Assembly: GCA_019694555.1 (NCBI GenBank)
Contig: JAIBBS010000049.1
Location: 1 to 47,852 of the forward strand
Length of the DNA: 47,852 bases
DNA from: Nannocystaceae bacterium
GTDB lineage: Bacteria; Myxococcota_A; Polyangia; Nannocystales; Nannocystaceae
Direction: 5' to 3'
The notes beneath the pieces were generated by a model, which saw only the letters and a list, made by a program, of their open reading frames with translations, ran no database searches and was not told the DNA's origin. Made by a program: the position numbers and the translations under genes. Numbering within the stretch: position 1 is the stretch's first letter; each line of letters starts with the position of its first letter. Below are positions 18,401 to 27,344 of this stretch, in pieces.

Positions 18401-21196
18401 CGCCTCGATCTCCGCGCCGGCGATGGCGTTGCCCTGCTGGTCGGCGACGCCGAGCTCGAGCGGCACCAGGGTCTTGCCGTCGGCCGCGAGCTCGAGCGTG
18501 CCATCGGTGATCCGCACGCCGGCGTAGCGCGGCGCGTCGAACACGACCACGTCGTCGCGCGCCGCGATGGCGCGGTGCGACTCGTCTTGCACCGTCGCCT
18601 CGAGCACGAAGCGCTGCGGGCCGCCGCCGGCGGGCAGCTCGATCGCCTGGCTCAGCGCGACGGTGCCGTCGTCGGCCAGCGTGGTCTCGCCGCTGCGCTG
18701 CCACGCGGTCGCGCCGTCGCCCTCGCCGCCCTCGGACGCCTCGTCGTACCAGCTGTCGTCGCGGCGGCGCGGATCGAACGCGAGCCCGCGTCCGACCATG
18801 TCGCCCTCGGGCAGGCTCGTGGCCTCGCGCGACAGCGTCCACGACACCTGCGCGCCGCTCATCGCCGCGCCGAAGAGGTAGCGGCCCGCGACCTTGCCCT
18901 GCAGCTGCTCGCGCTCGACCTGCGCGCTCACGTCGACCGCGAAGCGCGGCGGCTCGAACTCCGCGACCTGCACGGTGGTGGTGGTCCACGCCGCGCCGTC
19001 GTGCAGCGCCGGCTGCAGCGAGATGGTGTAGCGCCCGATCTCGGCCTGCGCCGTGGTCGTGAACTCGCCGGCGTAGCCGCCGTGATCGGTGGTCCAACCC
19101 CACTCGTCGTAGACCAGATCGCCGGTCGGCGACTCGACCCGCAGGCGCACCGCGGCGCGCTTCATCGGCGGCAGCGCGTCACCCTCGACCGTGCGCGCGA
19201 TGCCCTTGAAGTGGATGGTCGAGCCCGGGCGGTAGACCCCGCGATCGGTCACGATCATCGCGCGCACCGGCGTGGCCTCGGCCGCGGCGCCGGCGTACTG
19301 CGGCGCGAGCGTGCTGGCGTCGCTGCCACCTCGGCCCAGGCGCACCTGCGCGTGGGTGCCGTCGTGCTCGACGTGGAGCAGCGCGCCGTCGCTGCGCTCG
19401 GTCTTCATCGCCACGATCGCGACGCCGTCCTTGTCGGTGGTGATGCCCGCCAGCGCGTCGTCGCCCACGCGCAGGCTCGCGCCCTCGACCGGCTCGCCGC
19501 CGCGCAGCCGCGCGACGTGGACCAGCACCGCGTCGGGCGTGGTCTGGGTGTGCACCGCGAGCGCGCGGTCGTCGAAGATCGTGACCATGCGCATGGGCGA
19601 GCGCGAGGCGCTGCTCCACGCCGGGTAGCTCGGCACCTTGGCGCCGTGGGCGGGCTCGTCGAGCTGCAACGCCACCAGCCACGGGTGGCCCACGTCGAGC
19701 TTGCTCGCGAGGTCGACCAGCGTGACGGTGTCCGCGTCGCGCTTGCCCGCCGGTCGCAGCTCGATCGAGGCGTCGGGCTCGCGCGGCGGCATCTCGCGCT
19801 GCGCGAGCTTGGTTTCGGCGTCGTCGAGCGCGGCCGCGTCTGCGCCCACGCGCCACAGCTTGAGCGTCGCGCGGGCGACGTTGCGGGTGTTGATGGGCAC
19901 GCGCGAGGCCTCGGCGAGGTCGAGCGCGCCGTTGCCTTCCGCCATCGTCGCGCTGGCCGAGAGCGGGTCGGTGTCGATCGTGAACGAGACGGCGTCGGCC
20001 TGCTGACCGAAGCGATCGCGCACCGGCGCGACCGTCACGACGTAGTGTTGCGAGGGCGCGAAGCCGCCGGAGATGTTGATGCGCCCGACCGAGCTCCAGG
20101 TGTCGTTCCACACCGAAAGGTTGGGCACCGGTGGGTCGATCGCGACCAACGCCGGCACGTCCTTGTCCTTGGCCGCGATGGGGTTGCTATAGGAGATCGC
20201 GAAGCTGCCCCCGCCCAGCGCCAGCGCGCCCTTCGACCAGCGACACACCTCGCTGTTCCAGCACTCGACGCCGGTCCAGCTCAGGCGTTCGGCCACGTCG
20301 AAGCGCGTGTTCTGCTCGTACTCGGCCACGCCGGGATCGCGGCGGACCAGCGTCACCGGGGCGCCGGGATCGAGCCGACGCTTGGGCGTGAACACGACGA
20401 TGTGCCGGCGGTCGACCGCGATGCCGGCGAAGACGTCGCGGCGGCCGCGACGGGCCGACAGCGGCACCGCGTCACCGCCGTCGTCGCTGCCCAGGTGCAG
20501 TCCGATCAGATCCAGCGCCGCGCGCGGCTCGATGGGCTGATCGAAGAGCACCTCGAAGCTCGGGCGCGTGCCGATCTCGATGCCGCCGGAGGGCTCGACG
20601 GCCACGACCCGCGGCTCGCCGGGCTTGGGCAGATACGACAGCATCTTGCCGCCGATCCACACCTGCGGGTCCGCGCGGAACTCCGCGTGCCAGCCCTCGA
20701 ACACCGGCGTGCCGTGCTCGTCGCGCAAGCCGCCCAGCGTCACGGTGTAGCCGGCATCGGGGTCGAAGGGCGCGGCCGCGACGAACTCGAGCGTGGTCGC
20801 GTCGACCAGCTTCGCGACGCCGGCGACGGCGGGCTCGATCGTCACGCGCGGACCGGGCGCCTCACCGGCCGCGGCCGGTGCCGCGGTCACCTTGGCGTTG
20901 AACGAGATGCGCAGGGTCTGACCGGCGAACTCGAACGCACCCGACTCGTCGAGCTCGGGCGAGGTGATCGCGAGCGCGGCGTCGTCGCTGCCGGTGTGCA
21001 GGGACTTGGGCATCGCCCTGCGTTCGCGCCGTGCGTTCGCCGGCGGGAACGCGAGCGCGTCGCCCGCTGGGATCGCTTCCGCCCCGAGCTCCGAGGCGCC
21101 CGCGGTGCCGGCGGCGGGGCCGGCCGGTGGCGGCACGGCCTGACACGAGCCGGCCAGTGCACAAGCGAGGGCGATCGCGATGGGACGGCGCGTCAT
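15404..21196 (-). CDS. Bacterial alpha-2-macroglobulin lipoprotein with thioester
   Basis: A 1930-aa lipoprotein (signal ending LAGSC, C18) with the size and layout of bacterial alpha-2-macroglobulins. Repeated macroglobulin beta domains come first, with recognisable phrases such as DRGVYRPGSTIHFKG (MG3-like) and DRPHYAPGERATIELEV. An alpha-alpha barrel holds the thioester motif GCVEQ, its Cys at residue 1435 (codon at 16892-16894). The family acts in the periplasm as a protease trap: cleavage of the bait region exposes the Cys-Gln thioester, which bonds to the protease. The CxEQ is intact, unlike the thioester-less paralogues. ATG at 21196 gives a proper signal; an upstream in-frame extension is rejected. 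It is the first gene of a two-gene operon with pbpC. Confidence 0.93.
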   Translation of the reverse strand: MTRRPIAIALACALAGSCQAVPPPAGPAAGTAGASELGAEAIPAGDALAFPPANARRERRAMPKSLHTGSDDAALAITSPELDESGAFEFAGQTLRISFNAKVTAAPAAAGEAPGPRVTIEPAVAGVAKLVDATTLEFVAAAPFDPDAGYTVTLGGLRDEHGTPVFEGWHAEFRADPQVWIGGKMLSYLPKPGEPRVVAVEPSGGIEIGTRPSFEVLFDQPIEPRAALDLIGLHLGSDDGGDAVPLSARRGRRDVFAGIAVDRRHIVVFTPKRRLDPGAPVTLVRRDPGVAEYEQNTRFDVAERLSWTGVECWNSEVCRWSKGALALGGGSFAISYSNPIAAKDKDVPALVAIDPPVPNLSVWNDTWSSVGRINISGGFAPSQHYVVTVAPVRDRFGQQADAVSFTIDTDPLSASATMAEGNGALDLAEASRVPINTRNVARATLKLWRVGADAAALDDAETKLAQREMPPREPDASIELRPAGKRDADTVTLVDLASKLDVGHPWLVALQLDEPAHGAKVPSYPAWSSASRSPMRMVTIFDDRALAVHTQTTPDAVLVHVARLRGGEPVEGASLRVGDDALAGITTDKDGVAIVAMKTERSDGALLHVEHDGTHAQVRLGRGGSDASTLAPQYAGAAAEATPVRAMIVTDRGVYRPGSTIHFKGIARTVEGDALPPMKRAAVRLRVESPTGDLVYDEWGWTTDHGGYAGEFTTTAQAEIGRYTISLQPALHDGAAWTTTTVQVAEFEPPRFAVDVSAQVEREQLQGKVAGRYLFGAAMSGAQVSWTLSREATSLPEGDMVGRGLAFDPRRRDDSWYDEASEGGEGDGATAWQRSGETTLADDGTVALSQAIELPAGGGPQRFVLEATVQDESHRAIAARDDVVVFDAPRYAGVRITDGTLELAADGKTLVPLELGVADQQGNAIAGAEIEAVLERLDWERTRKPGAGGSWDEHWHIVRREVARCTATTTKAVVDCPLAITGGGDYVVTAFVDGRKGGSDSLWVWSPREDAAPQRPGRALEVVADKREYKAGDVARVEVTNPFREAIAIVTREGAGERHVERRRLERSDGAVAVFEVPITAEHAPTAYVTATVLPIDSDPSIALQWRWGAAKLPVSLGDARLELALRSDRPHYAPGERATIELEVSRGGAPVADAELALAVVDEGVLRLTDFHAPDPVAALRPAAGLSLRVIDNRDLLAEFVRRSQVAGDGGSEGDSSLVTTRKNFVQTALWRPDLVTDAEGRVRVELPLPDNLTRFRMMAVVLDDHGRGAVREEGFEVRKPLMVVPAVPRFAVVGDSFEAAAVVHNGTDAAMTATVTLGEASRTVELAAAGHARVAFATTATAAGPMAFRFDGASSDGSARDRVEVTIPVAAPGLDERPRIAGSFHGAQDVTLTVPDDVFPDEDQPDLQVTLGVALWPELGERVEYLVDYPHGCVEQTTSGTLPLLAARDLLPRLGFLRYSQAQLDERIQAGVDRLATMRTGDGGLAYWPGTYPSNPYGTAYAMRAIVRAKAAGATIPAGMLEGMTDYLTAQLQSNTSLYPGDLEVRTAIALSLSEAGALPPSAADSLVEHAKEQGTFGHATLALALATLPGERKRTDELLDRVEQAFAADGKLLSKAVSGEFAYYGSSARTRAQAALALVRLRPASPLGPTLLERIVEDTDSYTTQSTAFGLIALAEHLVHVTATPVELAVELDGQTLAADPIDSLRLGPGALRFRIPLTQLRGRTATLRLRGSGDAAIGFLVDARWRRPFAAVGTLAATSAKRGPDIFRVFTGPTGQTLDPAAIEPGDIVRVTLLARMPDGDTIDRDRIGYVALTDAIAAGFEPIQPDLASMTTVPGLDEKHALYEMLSWGAAEASYTALHDERVDLYFDRVWGEWVAASYLVRATTPGTFAVPPARVELMYEPDSLGYSDVAQLTVVPAARAGGAR

Positions 21197-21337
21197 CGTC
21201 GCGGCCACTTTGCACGGTTCGCCTGCATTTCGCTCGTTGTCACGCATGCGGCCCAAGCGACGCGCATGCACGTCCCGGAGATTTCACGGCCGGGCACGTT
21301 GCCAGCGCACGCGGGTTGACCGATAGTCCCCACGGCC

Positions 21338-22492
21338 ATGAACCTCGGACCCGGTAGCCTGTTCTCGCCCACGGCCGAGCACGATCTGGTCCGGCAGACC
21401 GTGGCCGAGTTCGCGCGGCGTGAGGTCGATCCCCGTGCGGCCGAGTCCGACCGGCGCGGCACCCTCGACGTGGCGCTGTTCCGGCGCCTGGGCGATCTGG
21501 GCCTGCTGGGCGTCACGGTGCCCGCGGCCGACGGCGGCGCAGGCATGGATGCGGTCGCGGCGGTCATCGTGCACCACGAGCTCGCCAAGTACGATCCCGG
21601 CTTCACGCTGGCGTACCTCGCCCACGCGATGCTGTTCGTGAACAACTTCTACCACTGCTCCAACGCGGAGCAGCGCGCGCGATACCTGCCCAAGGTGCTC
21701 TCGGGCGAGTGGGTCGCGGGCATGGGCATGACCGAGCCCGGCGCCGGCACCGACGTGCTCGGCATGACCACGACCGCCCGCCGCGACGGCGATCACTACG
21801 TGCTGCGCGGCACCAAGACCTACATCACCAACGCCTGCGAGGCGCACTGCTTCCTGGTCTACGCCAAGGTCGGCGGTCGCGTGACCGCGTTCGTGGTCGA
21901 CCGCGACTGCCCGGGCTTTTCCACCAGCGGCCACATCGACAAGCTGGGCATGCGCGGCTCGACGATGGCGGAGCTGGTGTTCGACGACGCGCGCGTGCCG
22001 GCGCAGAACCTGCTGGGTCGCGAGGGCGACGGCATCGGGCACATGATGCGCAACCTGGAGATCGAGCGGCTGACCCTGGCCGCGATCAGCGTCGGCATCG
22101 CCGACCGCTGCGTCGAGATCATGGTCCGCTTCGCCAACGAACGGCAGGCATTCGGCCGTCCGATCGTCGACTTCGGCCAGATCCAGCGCTACATCGCCGA
22201 CGGCTTCGCCATGACCGAGGCGGCCAAGTGCCTGGTCTACAACGTGGCGCGCGAGGTCGGGCCCGACGTCCGCAACCGCATCGGCTCGGACGCCGCCAAG
22301 CTGTTCGCCGGCCCGGTCGGCAAGACCGTCGCCGACTACGCGATGCAGGTCATGGGCGGCGCCGGCTACTGCCGCGAGTTCCCGGTCGAGCGGCTGTGGC
22401 GGGATGCCAAGCTGATCGAGATCGGCGGCGGCACCCTCGAGGCGCACCAGAAGAACCTCGCCAAGGATCTGTCGCGCCACGTGCGTGGTTGA
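21338..22492 (+). CDS. Acyl-CoA dehydrogenase, isovaleryl-CoA dehydrogenase-like
   Basis: A 384-aa protein of normal length for the family, with N-terminal helical, middle beta (GMGMTEPGAGTDV) and C-terminal helical domains (FGRPIVDFGQIQRYIAD; VMGGAGYCREFPVERLWRDA). It oxidises acyl-CoA to enoyl-CoA with FAD, passing electrons to ETF. The late position that carries the catalytic Glu in MCAD-type enzymes reads EIGGGT here. A Glu is instead present in LEIERLTLAA (E243), the position used by isovaleryl-CoA dehydrogenase and LCAD. That favours branched-chain (leucine) catabolism, though substrate is inferred. It starts 142 nt from the divergent macroglobulin gene. TTGACC and GATAGT lie just upstream but not at a clear promoter spacing. 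Confidence 0.9.
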   Translation: MNLGPGSLFSPTAEHDLVRQTVAEFARREVDPRAAESDRRGTLDVALFRRLGDLGLLGVTVPAADGGAGMDAVAAVIVHHELAKYDPGFTLAYLAHAMLFVNNFYHCSNAEQRARYLPKVLSGEWVAGMGMTEPGAGTDVLGMTTTARRDGDHYVLRGTKTYITNACEAHCFLVYAKVGGRVTAFVVDRDCPGFSTSGHIDKLGMRGSTMAELVFDDARVPAQNLLGREGDGIGHMMRNLEIERLTLAAISVGIADRCVEIMVRFANERQAFGRPIVDFGQIQRYIADGFAMTEAAKCLVYNVAREVGPDVRNRIGSDAAKLFAGPVGKTVADYAMQVMGGAGYCREFPVERLWRDAKLIEIGGGTLEAHQKNLAKDLSRHVRG

Positions 22493-22738
22493 ACGCCGCG
22501 CTCGACGTGCGCGTGCGCGTGGCCGCGCGCGCCCACGAACGGGCGCACGCGTGGCGCGGCGCGTGGCCTCCATGACATCCGTGTCGCGGCGCGAGCTCCG
22601 ACCGTGCGCGGCCATCGACCTGTGAGATCGCGCGCGCGCGCCGGTGCGGGCCCTCGCGACGGGAATCGGTGGACGAGCCGGCGGCGATCGGGTCAACTTG
22701 CCCGCCGAGGACCGTCGGTCCCGACTCCCAGGAGACCC

Positions 22739-23620
22739 ATGCGCACGCAAACCCTTCATTGGACTTCCAGCTTGTTTCTCGTCGTGACGCTCGGCGTCGC
22801 GGGATGCCCCAAGGACGACGGCGGTGAGGAGACCGGCGGCGACTCCACCGGCAGCTCGGGCGGCGAGACCTCGGCGACGATGAGCGCGAGCTCGACCTCG
22901 GCCTCGACCACCGCGTCGACCACCGACTCGACCACGGCCTCGACCACCGCGACCAGCACGGACACCGAGCCGGGCACCATCTCGGCGACCGAGACCGGCA
23001 CCACCGGCACCGAGCCGCAGCCCAACGGCGCGATGTGTGACGACGACGCCGGCTGCGAGTCGGGCCTGTGCTACCAGGTCGGTCCGCTCCCGGGCATCTG
23101 CGGCGAGTGCAAGAGCGATGCGGACTGCGCCGACATCACCGGCGGCGGCTGCAGCATCCCCAACCCGCTGTCGACCCCGCCCCAGGGCGCGCACTGCAAC
23201 ATGGGCGAGCCCGGCCAGGGCTGCGAGACCACCGACGTCTGCGCCGAAGGCGTGTGCGCCGTGGTGCTCGACGTGCCCGGCATCCTCACCGCGTCGACCT
23301 GCGGCGAGTGTGCGACCGATGCCGACTGCATGGACGGCGATCTGTGCTCGCCGACCTACGACGTGCTCATGCTCAGCGGCGAGAACGTCTGCGTGGCGCC
23401 GGGCACGGTGCCCGACGGCACCGGCTGTGCCCTCGACGGCAACGGCGACATGGCGTGCGAGTCGGGCCACTGCGCCGGCGCGGACGTGCTGGGCGTCGCG
23501 ATGCTCGGCGTGTGCAACCCCTGCGAGGTCGATGCGGACTGCAACGACGGCGAGACCTGCGAGCTGCCCAGCATCGACCTGATGATGGGTCTGGTGCCCG
23601 GCGGCTGCGTGGCCATGTGA
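22739..23620 (+). CDS. Cys-rich secreted lipoprotein
   Basis: A 293-aa protein with signal peptide and lipobox GVAGC (C23), a Ser/Thr linker (about 27-95) and a Cys-rich C-terminal part. The latter has repeated phrases of the form C-x-x-D-A-D-C-x-D-G-x-x-C, for example CATDADCMDGDLC and CEVDADCNDGETC. These small disulfide-bonded units are common in secreted proteins of this group. Function is unknown, perhaps adhesion or extracellular binding. The start has a good AGGAG at 22730-22734, 4 nt before ATG. A strong intrinsic terminator lies 41 nt after the stop, so it looks like a single-gene unit. The 246-nt gap upstream holds no gene I can support. Confidence 0.8.
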   Translation: MRTQTLHWTSSLFLVVTLGVAGCPKDDGGEETGGDSTGSSGGETSATMSASSTSASTTASTTDSTTASTTATSTDTEPGTISATETGTTGTEPQPNGAMCDDDAGCESGLCYQVGPLPGICGECKSDADCADITGGGCSIPNPLSTPPQGAHCNMGEPGQGCETTDVCAEGVCAVVLDVPGILTASTCGECATDADCMDGDLCSPTYDVLMLSGENVCVAPGTVPDGTGCALDGNGDMACESGHCAGADVLGVAMLGVCNPCEVDADCNDGETCELPSIDLMMGLVPGGCVAM

Positions 23621-23661
23621 GACGTGGGCCGCGCTGACGCGGCCCGTGCTCGAGCGCGAGA

Positions 23662-23693
23662 GGGCATCCGCACGCACGTGCGGGTGCCCTTTT
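23662..23693 (+). terminator. Strong intrinsic terminator
   Basis: A 13-bp stem (GGGCATCCGCACG / CGTGCGGGTGCCC, one G-T pair), 2-nt loop and TTTT tail. A second perfect 8-bp hairpin (GGGCCGCG at 23626-23633, CGCGGCCC at 23638-23645) lies just before it without a T-tract. Only the plus direction has the T-run, so it serves the Cys-rich lipoprotein gene and not the convergent DUF2891 gene. Confidence 0.85.
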
Positions 23694-23705
23694 CGCATGG
23701 GGCCC

Positions 23706-24833
23706 TCAGCGCGACGCGAGTCCGCGGCCGGTCACCAGGTACACCGCGAAGCTGCCGAGCCAGTGCCCGCCCTCGTAGTGCGTGTCGTCGACCGCCGCGA
23801 GGCCGGCGTGCTCGTGCCGCGCGGCCGCGGCCTCGATGGCGGCGCGGCGACGGTCGTCGCGGGGCAGGCCGGCGGCGATGCCCTCGAGCATCCACGCGCG
23901 CGAGAGGTTGAGGCCGTCCAGATGCACCAGCTTGCCGTCGCTGCGATCGCTGGGCACCGCCGGCTGCAGTGACCACGGATCGGGATCCGCGAAGGCCTGC
24001 GCGAGCCAGCGTGCGAACGCCTCGGGCGGGAGCACGCGACGCATGAGATCGGCGGCGGCCAGGCACGGCGACAGGAAGTCCTGGCCCGAGGGCTCGAGCG
24101 CGAAGGTGCAGCCGCGGTCGTGTCCGTGCAGCGCGAGCGCGCGATCACGGAGCGTCTGCGCCAGCGCCTCGTCGCCGGCGACGTGCGCCCAGTCGAGCGC
24201 GAGCGCGAAGCCGAAGGCACTTTGCGCGTGTTCGCCGACGCGCACCGGATGCGTCAGCTTGCGCGCCCACTGCCCGATGCGGTCGGCGGCGATGCGCTCG
24301 AGCGGCGCGATCGCGGCGGCGTGGCGCCGCGCGTCGGCATCGTCCCACTGCCGCAGCTCGGTCGCGAGCTGCAGCAGCCACGCCAGGCCGTAGGGGCGCT
24401 CGAACGACGCGCGATCGTCCCGCGCGAGGTAGGCCGCCTCGGCCGCGAGGTTCTCGGCGCTCAGGTGCCGCGCGAGCGCGTCGCGTGCGGCGCCTTCGTG
24501 GTCGCCGGCGAGCTGCAGCCGCAGCAGTCGCACCAGCAGCCAGTGCCCGTGCACCGCCGAGTGCCAGTCGAAGCAGCCGTAGAACGCGGGCGTCAGCGCC
24601 CGCGGCGGTCGCACGTCCTCGTCGCTCGCGAGCACGTGGGCGATCTTGTTGGGGTACTCGCGGTCGATGCAGTCGAGCGCGAGGCGGGCGAAGCGGGTCG
24701 TGTCGACGGCGGTCATGGCTGCGCTCGGTGTGGTCGGGGCCGGCGAGGGCGCGCGGCAGCCCGCGAGTGCGAGCACGACCGCGGCCGCGAGCGCGCGGCG
24801 ACGCGTTGCGCAGGGGCGCTCGCCCTGCCGCAT
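23706..24833 (-). CDS. DUF2891-family lipoprotein
   Basis: A 375-aa protein with signal and lipobox LALAGC (C26). The rest matches the DUF2891 family, whose hallmarks are IDREYPNKI near the start, PAFYGCFDWHSAVHGHW (His-rich) and the C-terminal YEGGHWLGSFAVYL. The conserved Trp/His/Asp pattern and all-helical look suggest an alpha/alpha barrel-like fold as in some glycan enzymes, but the family's function is not established to my knowledge. Most members I would expect to be cytosolic or simply secreted, so the lipid anchor here places it at a membrane. Arg at +2. It diverges from the UbiB-like gene across 84 nt. Confidence 0.82.
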   Translation of the reverse strand: MRQGERPCATRRRALAAAVVLALAGCRAPSPAPTTPSAAMTAVDTTRFARLALDCIDREYPNKIAHVLASDEDVRPPRALTPAFYGCFDWHSAVHGHWLLVRLLRLQLAGDHEGAARDALARHLSAENLAAEAAYLARDDRASFERPYGLAWLLQLATELRQWDDADARRHAAAIAPLERIAADRIGQWARKLTHPVRVGEHAQSAFGFALALDWAHVAGDEALAQTLRDRALALHGHDRGCTFALEPSGQDFLSPCLAAADLMRRVLPPEAFARWLAQAFADPDPWSLQPAVPSDRSDGKLVHLDGLNLSRAWMLEGIAAGLPRDDRRRAAIEAAAARHEHAGLAAVDDTHYEGGHWLGSFAVYLVTGRGLASR

Positions 24834-24917
24834 CCGGCTCTGCCTGCGCCGCCCTGCCTGCACGCGAGCGCAGCAACCGTAACAGGCTTTTCGGCCCCCA
24901 GCGCGCTGCCCTATGCT

Positions 24918-26612
24918 GTGCGCGACCCCTTGTCGGTCCTGCGCACGCTCGTGAGCTCGTCCCGCGCGCTCCTCACCGGAGCCCGCGAGGTCGCGCGCTT
25001 CCGCGAGATCGCGACGGTGTTCGTGACCCACGGCTTCGGCTGGGCCTTCGCGCAGCTCAAGCTGCGGCGCGAGCTGCAGGTCGAGTTCGAGGGCGCCGAC
25101 CTCACGCGCAAGGCGCTGTCGGATCCCGACACCGGCAAGCGCCTGGTCGCGGCGCTGACGAAGCTCGGCCCCACCTTCGTCAAGCTGGGGCAGATCCTCT
25201 CGACCCGCACCGACGTGCTGCCGCTGTCGATCACGCGCGAGCTCGAGGCACTGCAGGACAACGTCGAGCCGGTGCCGTTTTCGCAGATCGAGGTGCAGCT
25301 GGTGCGCAACCTCGGCGAGAAGTGGCGCGACCACTTCGCCGATCTCGACGAGAAGCCGCTGGCGTCGGCCAGCATCGCGCAGGTCCATCGCGGGACCCTG
25401 GTCGACGGCCGCAAGGTCGCGCTCAAGGTGCAGCGACCGGGCGTGCGCAGCAAGATCGAGAGCGACCTCGGCATCCTGCTCGTGCTCGGCAGCTGGCTCG
25501 AGGAGGCCATCGACGAGGCCCGCGCCATGGACATCCAGGGCGTGATCACCGGCTTCACGAAGTCGATCTCCGCCGAGCTCGACTTCCGCATCGAGGCCCG
25601 CAACCTCGACCGCTTCCGCGCCAACTTCGCCGACAAGCCCGAGGTCGTGTTCCCCGCGGTCCAGGCCGAGCTGTCGACCGCGGAGATCCTGTGCATGGAC
25701 TTCCTCGAGGGGCGCAAGTTCTCCGAGGTGCTCGAGTCGGGCGAGGACACCAAGCCGCTGGTGTCGATCTACTTCAACACCGCCTACAAGATGCTGTTCT
25801 TCGACGGCTTCTTCCACGGCGATCTGCACCCCGGCAACGTGTTGGTGTTGCCCGACAACAAGGTCGGCGTGCTCGACTGCGGCATGGTCGGGCGCCTGTC
25901 GCCGTCGGCCAAGGATCGCGTCATCGACATCCTCTACGGCGTGATCAACGAGGACCTCGAGGTCGTCGCCCGCACGTTCTACGAGCTGTCCATTCGCACC
26001 GGGCCGGTCGACTACGAGAAGTTCGAGGCCGACGTCATCGAGATCGCGGAGCGCTACCTCGTGGGCATCCCGCTGTCGGAGATCCAGATCGGCACGCTGT
26101 TCGGCGAGATCGTCGCCGGCGCCACGCGCCACGCCGTGCGCATGCCGACCGACTTCACGATGCTGTTCAAGGCCATCATCACCACCGAGGGCATGGCCAA
26201 GAGCATCGCGCCCGATGTCGATCCCATCGAGCTGGCGCGGCCGTTCATCACGCAGATGGTCGCCGAGCGCTACAGCCCCGAGCGGCTCAAGCAGATCGCG
26301 CTCGGTGACTTCAACATGATCTCGCGGATGTTCCGCTCGCTGCCGCGGACGTTGCCCGCGCTGATCGACGACATCCGTGCGGGCAAGCTCGCGGTGAACC
26401 TCTCGCCCGACGCGCTCGCCGAGCAGGATCGTCGCGCGGTCGCACGGCAGAAGCGGACGGTGCGGCTGGCGGTGACCCTGGGCTTCCTCGCCTGCGGCAC
26501 GTACTCCCTGGGGCTGGGCCTGCCGGTGTGGCCGCTGGTCGGCGTGCCGGCGTTGACGGCATTCCTGTTCTTCGGCGCCGGCGTGGGTCTGTTCAGCCTG
26601 TGGTGGAAGTGA
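24918..26612 (+). CDS. ABC1/UbiB-family atypical kinase
   Basis: About 564 aa with the full ABC1/ADCK/UbiB motif set: KxGQ as K89-L-G-Q92, Ala-rich loop [11 protein letters not shown] (147-157), nucleotide Lys170 in VALKVQRPG, the catalytic stretch HGDLHPGN (300-307) and VLDCGM (D320). Two C-terminal hydrophobic helices end the protein. Members support ubiquinone/isoprenoid lipid biosynthesis at the membrane and act as ATPases or unorthodox kinases. The start is unsure. GTG 24918 is used here, but TATGCT at 24912-24917 looks like a -10 box; if it is one, TTG 24930 or GTG 24951 would be the real start. The reading frame extends well upstream but antisense to the DUF2891 gene, so that part is rejected. 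Confidence 0.9.
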   Translation: MRDPLSVLRTLVSSSRALLTGAREVARFREIATVFVTHGFGWAFAQLKLRRELQVEFEGADLTRKALSDPDTGKRLVAALTKLGPTFVKLGQILSTRTDVLPLSITRELEALQDNVEPVPFSQIEVQLVRNLGEKWRDHFADLDEKPLASASIAQVHRGTLVDGRKVALKVQRPGVRSKIESDLGILLVLGSWLEEAIDEARAMDIQGVITGFTKSISAELDFRIEARNLDRFRANFADKPEVVFPAVQAELSTAEILCMDFLEGRKFSEVLESGEDTKPLVSIYFNTAYKMLFFDGFFHGDLHPGNVLVLPDNKVGVLDCGMVGRLSPSAKDRVIDILYGVINEDLEVVARTFYELSIRTGPVDYEKFEADVIEIAERYLVGIPLSEIQIGTLFGEIVAGATRHAVRMPTDFTMLFKAIITTEGMAKSIAPDVDPIELARPFITQMVAERYSPERLKQIALGDFNMISRMFRSLPRTLPALIDDIRAGKLAVNLSPDALAEQDRRAVARQKRTVRLAVTLGFLACGTYSLGLGLPVWPLVGVPALTAFLFFGAGVGLFSLWWK

Positions 26613-26641
26613 TCCGCGCAAAGGTGGTAGAAGCCTCGGCC

Positions 26642-27160
26642 ATGGCGAACCCCACGGCCACCTGCGAGACCTCGCTCGGCAACTTCGAAATCGAGCTCTT
26701 CGTCGACAAGATGCCCATCACCGCCGGCAACTTCGTCAAGCTGGCGAAGAGCGGCTTCTACGACGGCCTGCACTTCCACCGCGTGATCGCGGGCTTCATG
26801 ATCCAGTTCGGCTGTCCCCACAGCCGCGATCCCAACAGCTCGCGCGCCGGCACCGGCAATGGCCCCGACGGCTGCATCCAAGACGAGCACCCCGACAACG
26901 CCAAGCTGTCCAACCAGCCCGGCACGCTGTCGATGGCCAACACCGGTCGCCCCAACAGCGGCAGCTGCCAGTTCTTCATCAACACCGTCGACAATTCGCG
27001 GCTCGACTGGTTCACGCCCGGGCCCTCGCGCCACCCGGTGTTCGGCCGCGTCGTCGCGGGCATGGACATCGTCACCGCGATCGAGCGCACCGCGACCGAC
27101 GGCCGTGACCGGCCCAAGACGCCGGTGATGATGAAGAAGATCACCGTGCACGAGGCGTGA
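26642..27160 (+). CDS. Cyclophilin-type peptidyl-prolyl cis-trans isomerase
   Basis: A 172-aa single-domain cyclophilin. The core motifs are all visible: [19 protein letters not shown] with the catalytic Arg in FHRVI, GFMIQFG, the GT(L)SMANTG strand, [10 protein letters not shown] and HPVFGRVV. It accelerates prolyl isomerisation during protein folding. No signal peptide is present, so it should be cytoplasmic. The protein is close to the PpiB type in size, with an insert (about 58-80, including the segment [15 protein letters not shown]) seen in many bacterial variants. ATG at 26642 follows the UbiB-like gene by 29 nt, with TAGAAG 8 nt before it. It may be transcribed from its own promoter or with its neighbour. 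Confidence 0.93.
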   Translation: MANPTATCETSLGNFEIELFVDKMPITAGNFVKLAKSGFYDGLHFHRVIAGFMIQFGCPHSRDPNSSRAGTGNGPDGCIQDEHPDNAKLSNQPGTLSMANTGRPNSGSCQFFINTVDNSRLDWFTPGPSRHPVFGRVVAGMDIVTAIERTATDGRDRPKTPVMMKKITVHEA

Positions 27161-27171
27161 TCGACCACGGC

Positions 27172-27196
27172 GCCGCGCGTCCCGCTGGCGCGCGGC
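27172..27196. other. Perfect 8-bp hairpin after the cyclophilin gene
   Basis: GCCGCGCG (27172-27179) and CGCGCGGC (27189-27196) flank a 9-nt loop, 11 nt past the stop. There is no T-tract, so it may aid 3'-end stability or factor-dependent termination rather than act as a classic terminator. Confidence 0.4.
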
Positions 27197-27344
27197 AGCC
27201 GGGTTCGGGGGACCCGCGATGGACGCGGGCCGGCCGAATCGTGACAGTGCCGGTCCCACGCCCGGGGACGCCGCCGGCGACGATGGGATGGATTTCGACC
27301 GCGGCCGCGCGACATTGCAGGCCCTGCCGGTACGAACCACCGTG

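Noticed and set aside
16898..21319. Very long open frame (1473 codons) on the plus strand opposite the macroglobulin gene
   Set aside because: The translation is Arg/His/Ala-rich with no motifs, and the minus-strand gene has clear domains. This is a GC-skew shadow.
22493..22738. GC-rich inverted repeats after the acyl-CoA dehydrogenase gene as a terminator or small RNA
   Set aside because: Pairing is of the CG-run type expected by chance, with no T-tract or promoter.
24120..24917. Upstream in-frame extension of the UbiB-like gene
   Set aside because: It runs antisense through the DUF2891 lipoprotein, has no ABC1 motifs and is Arg-rich.
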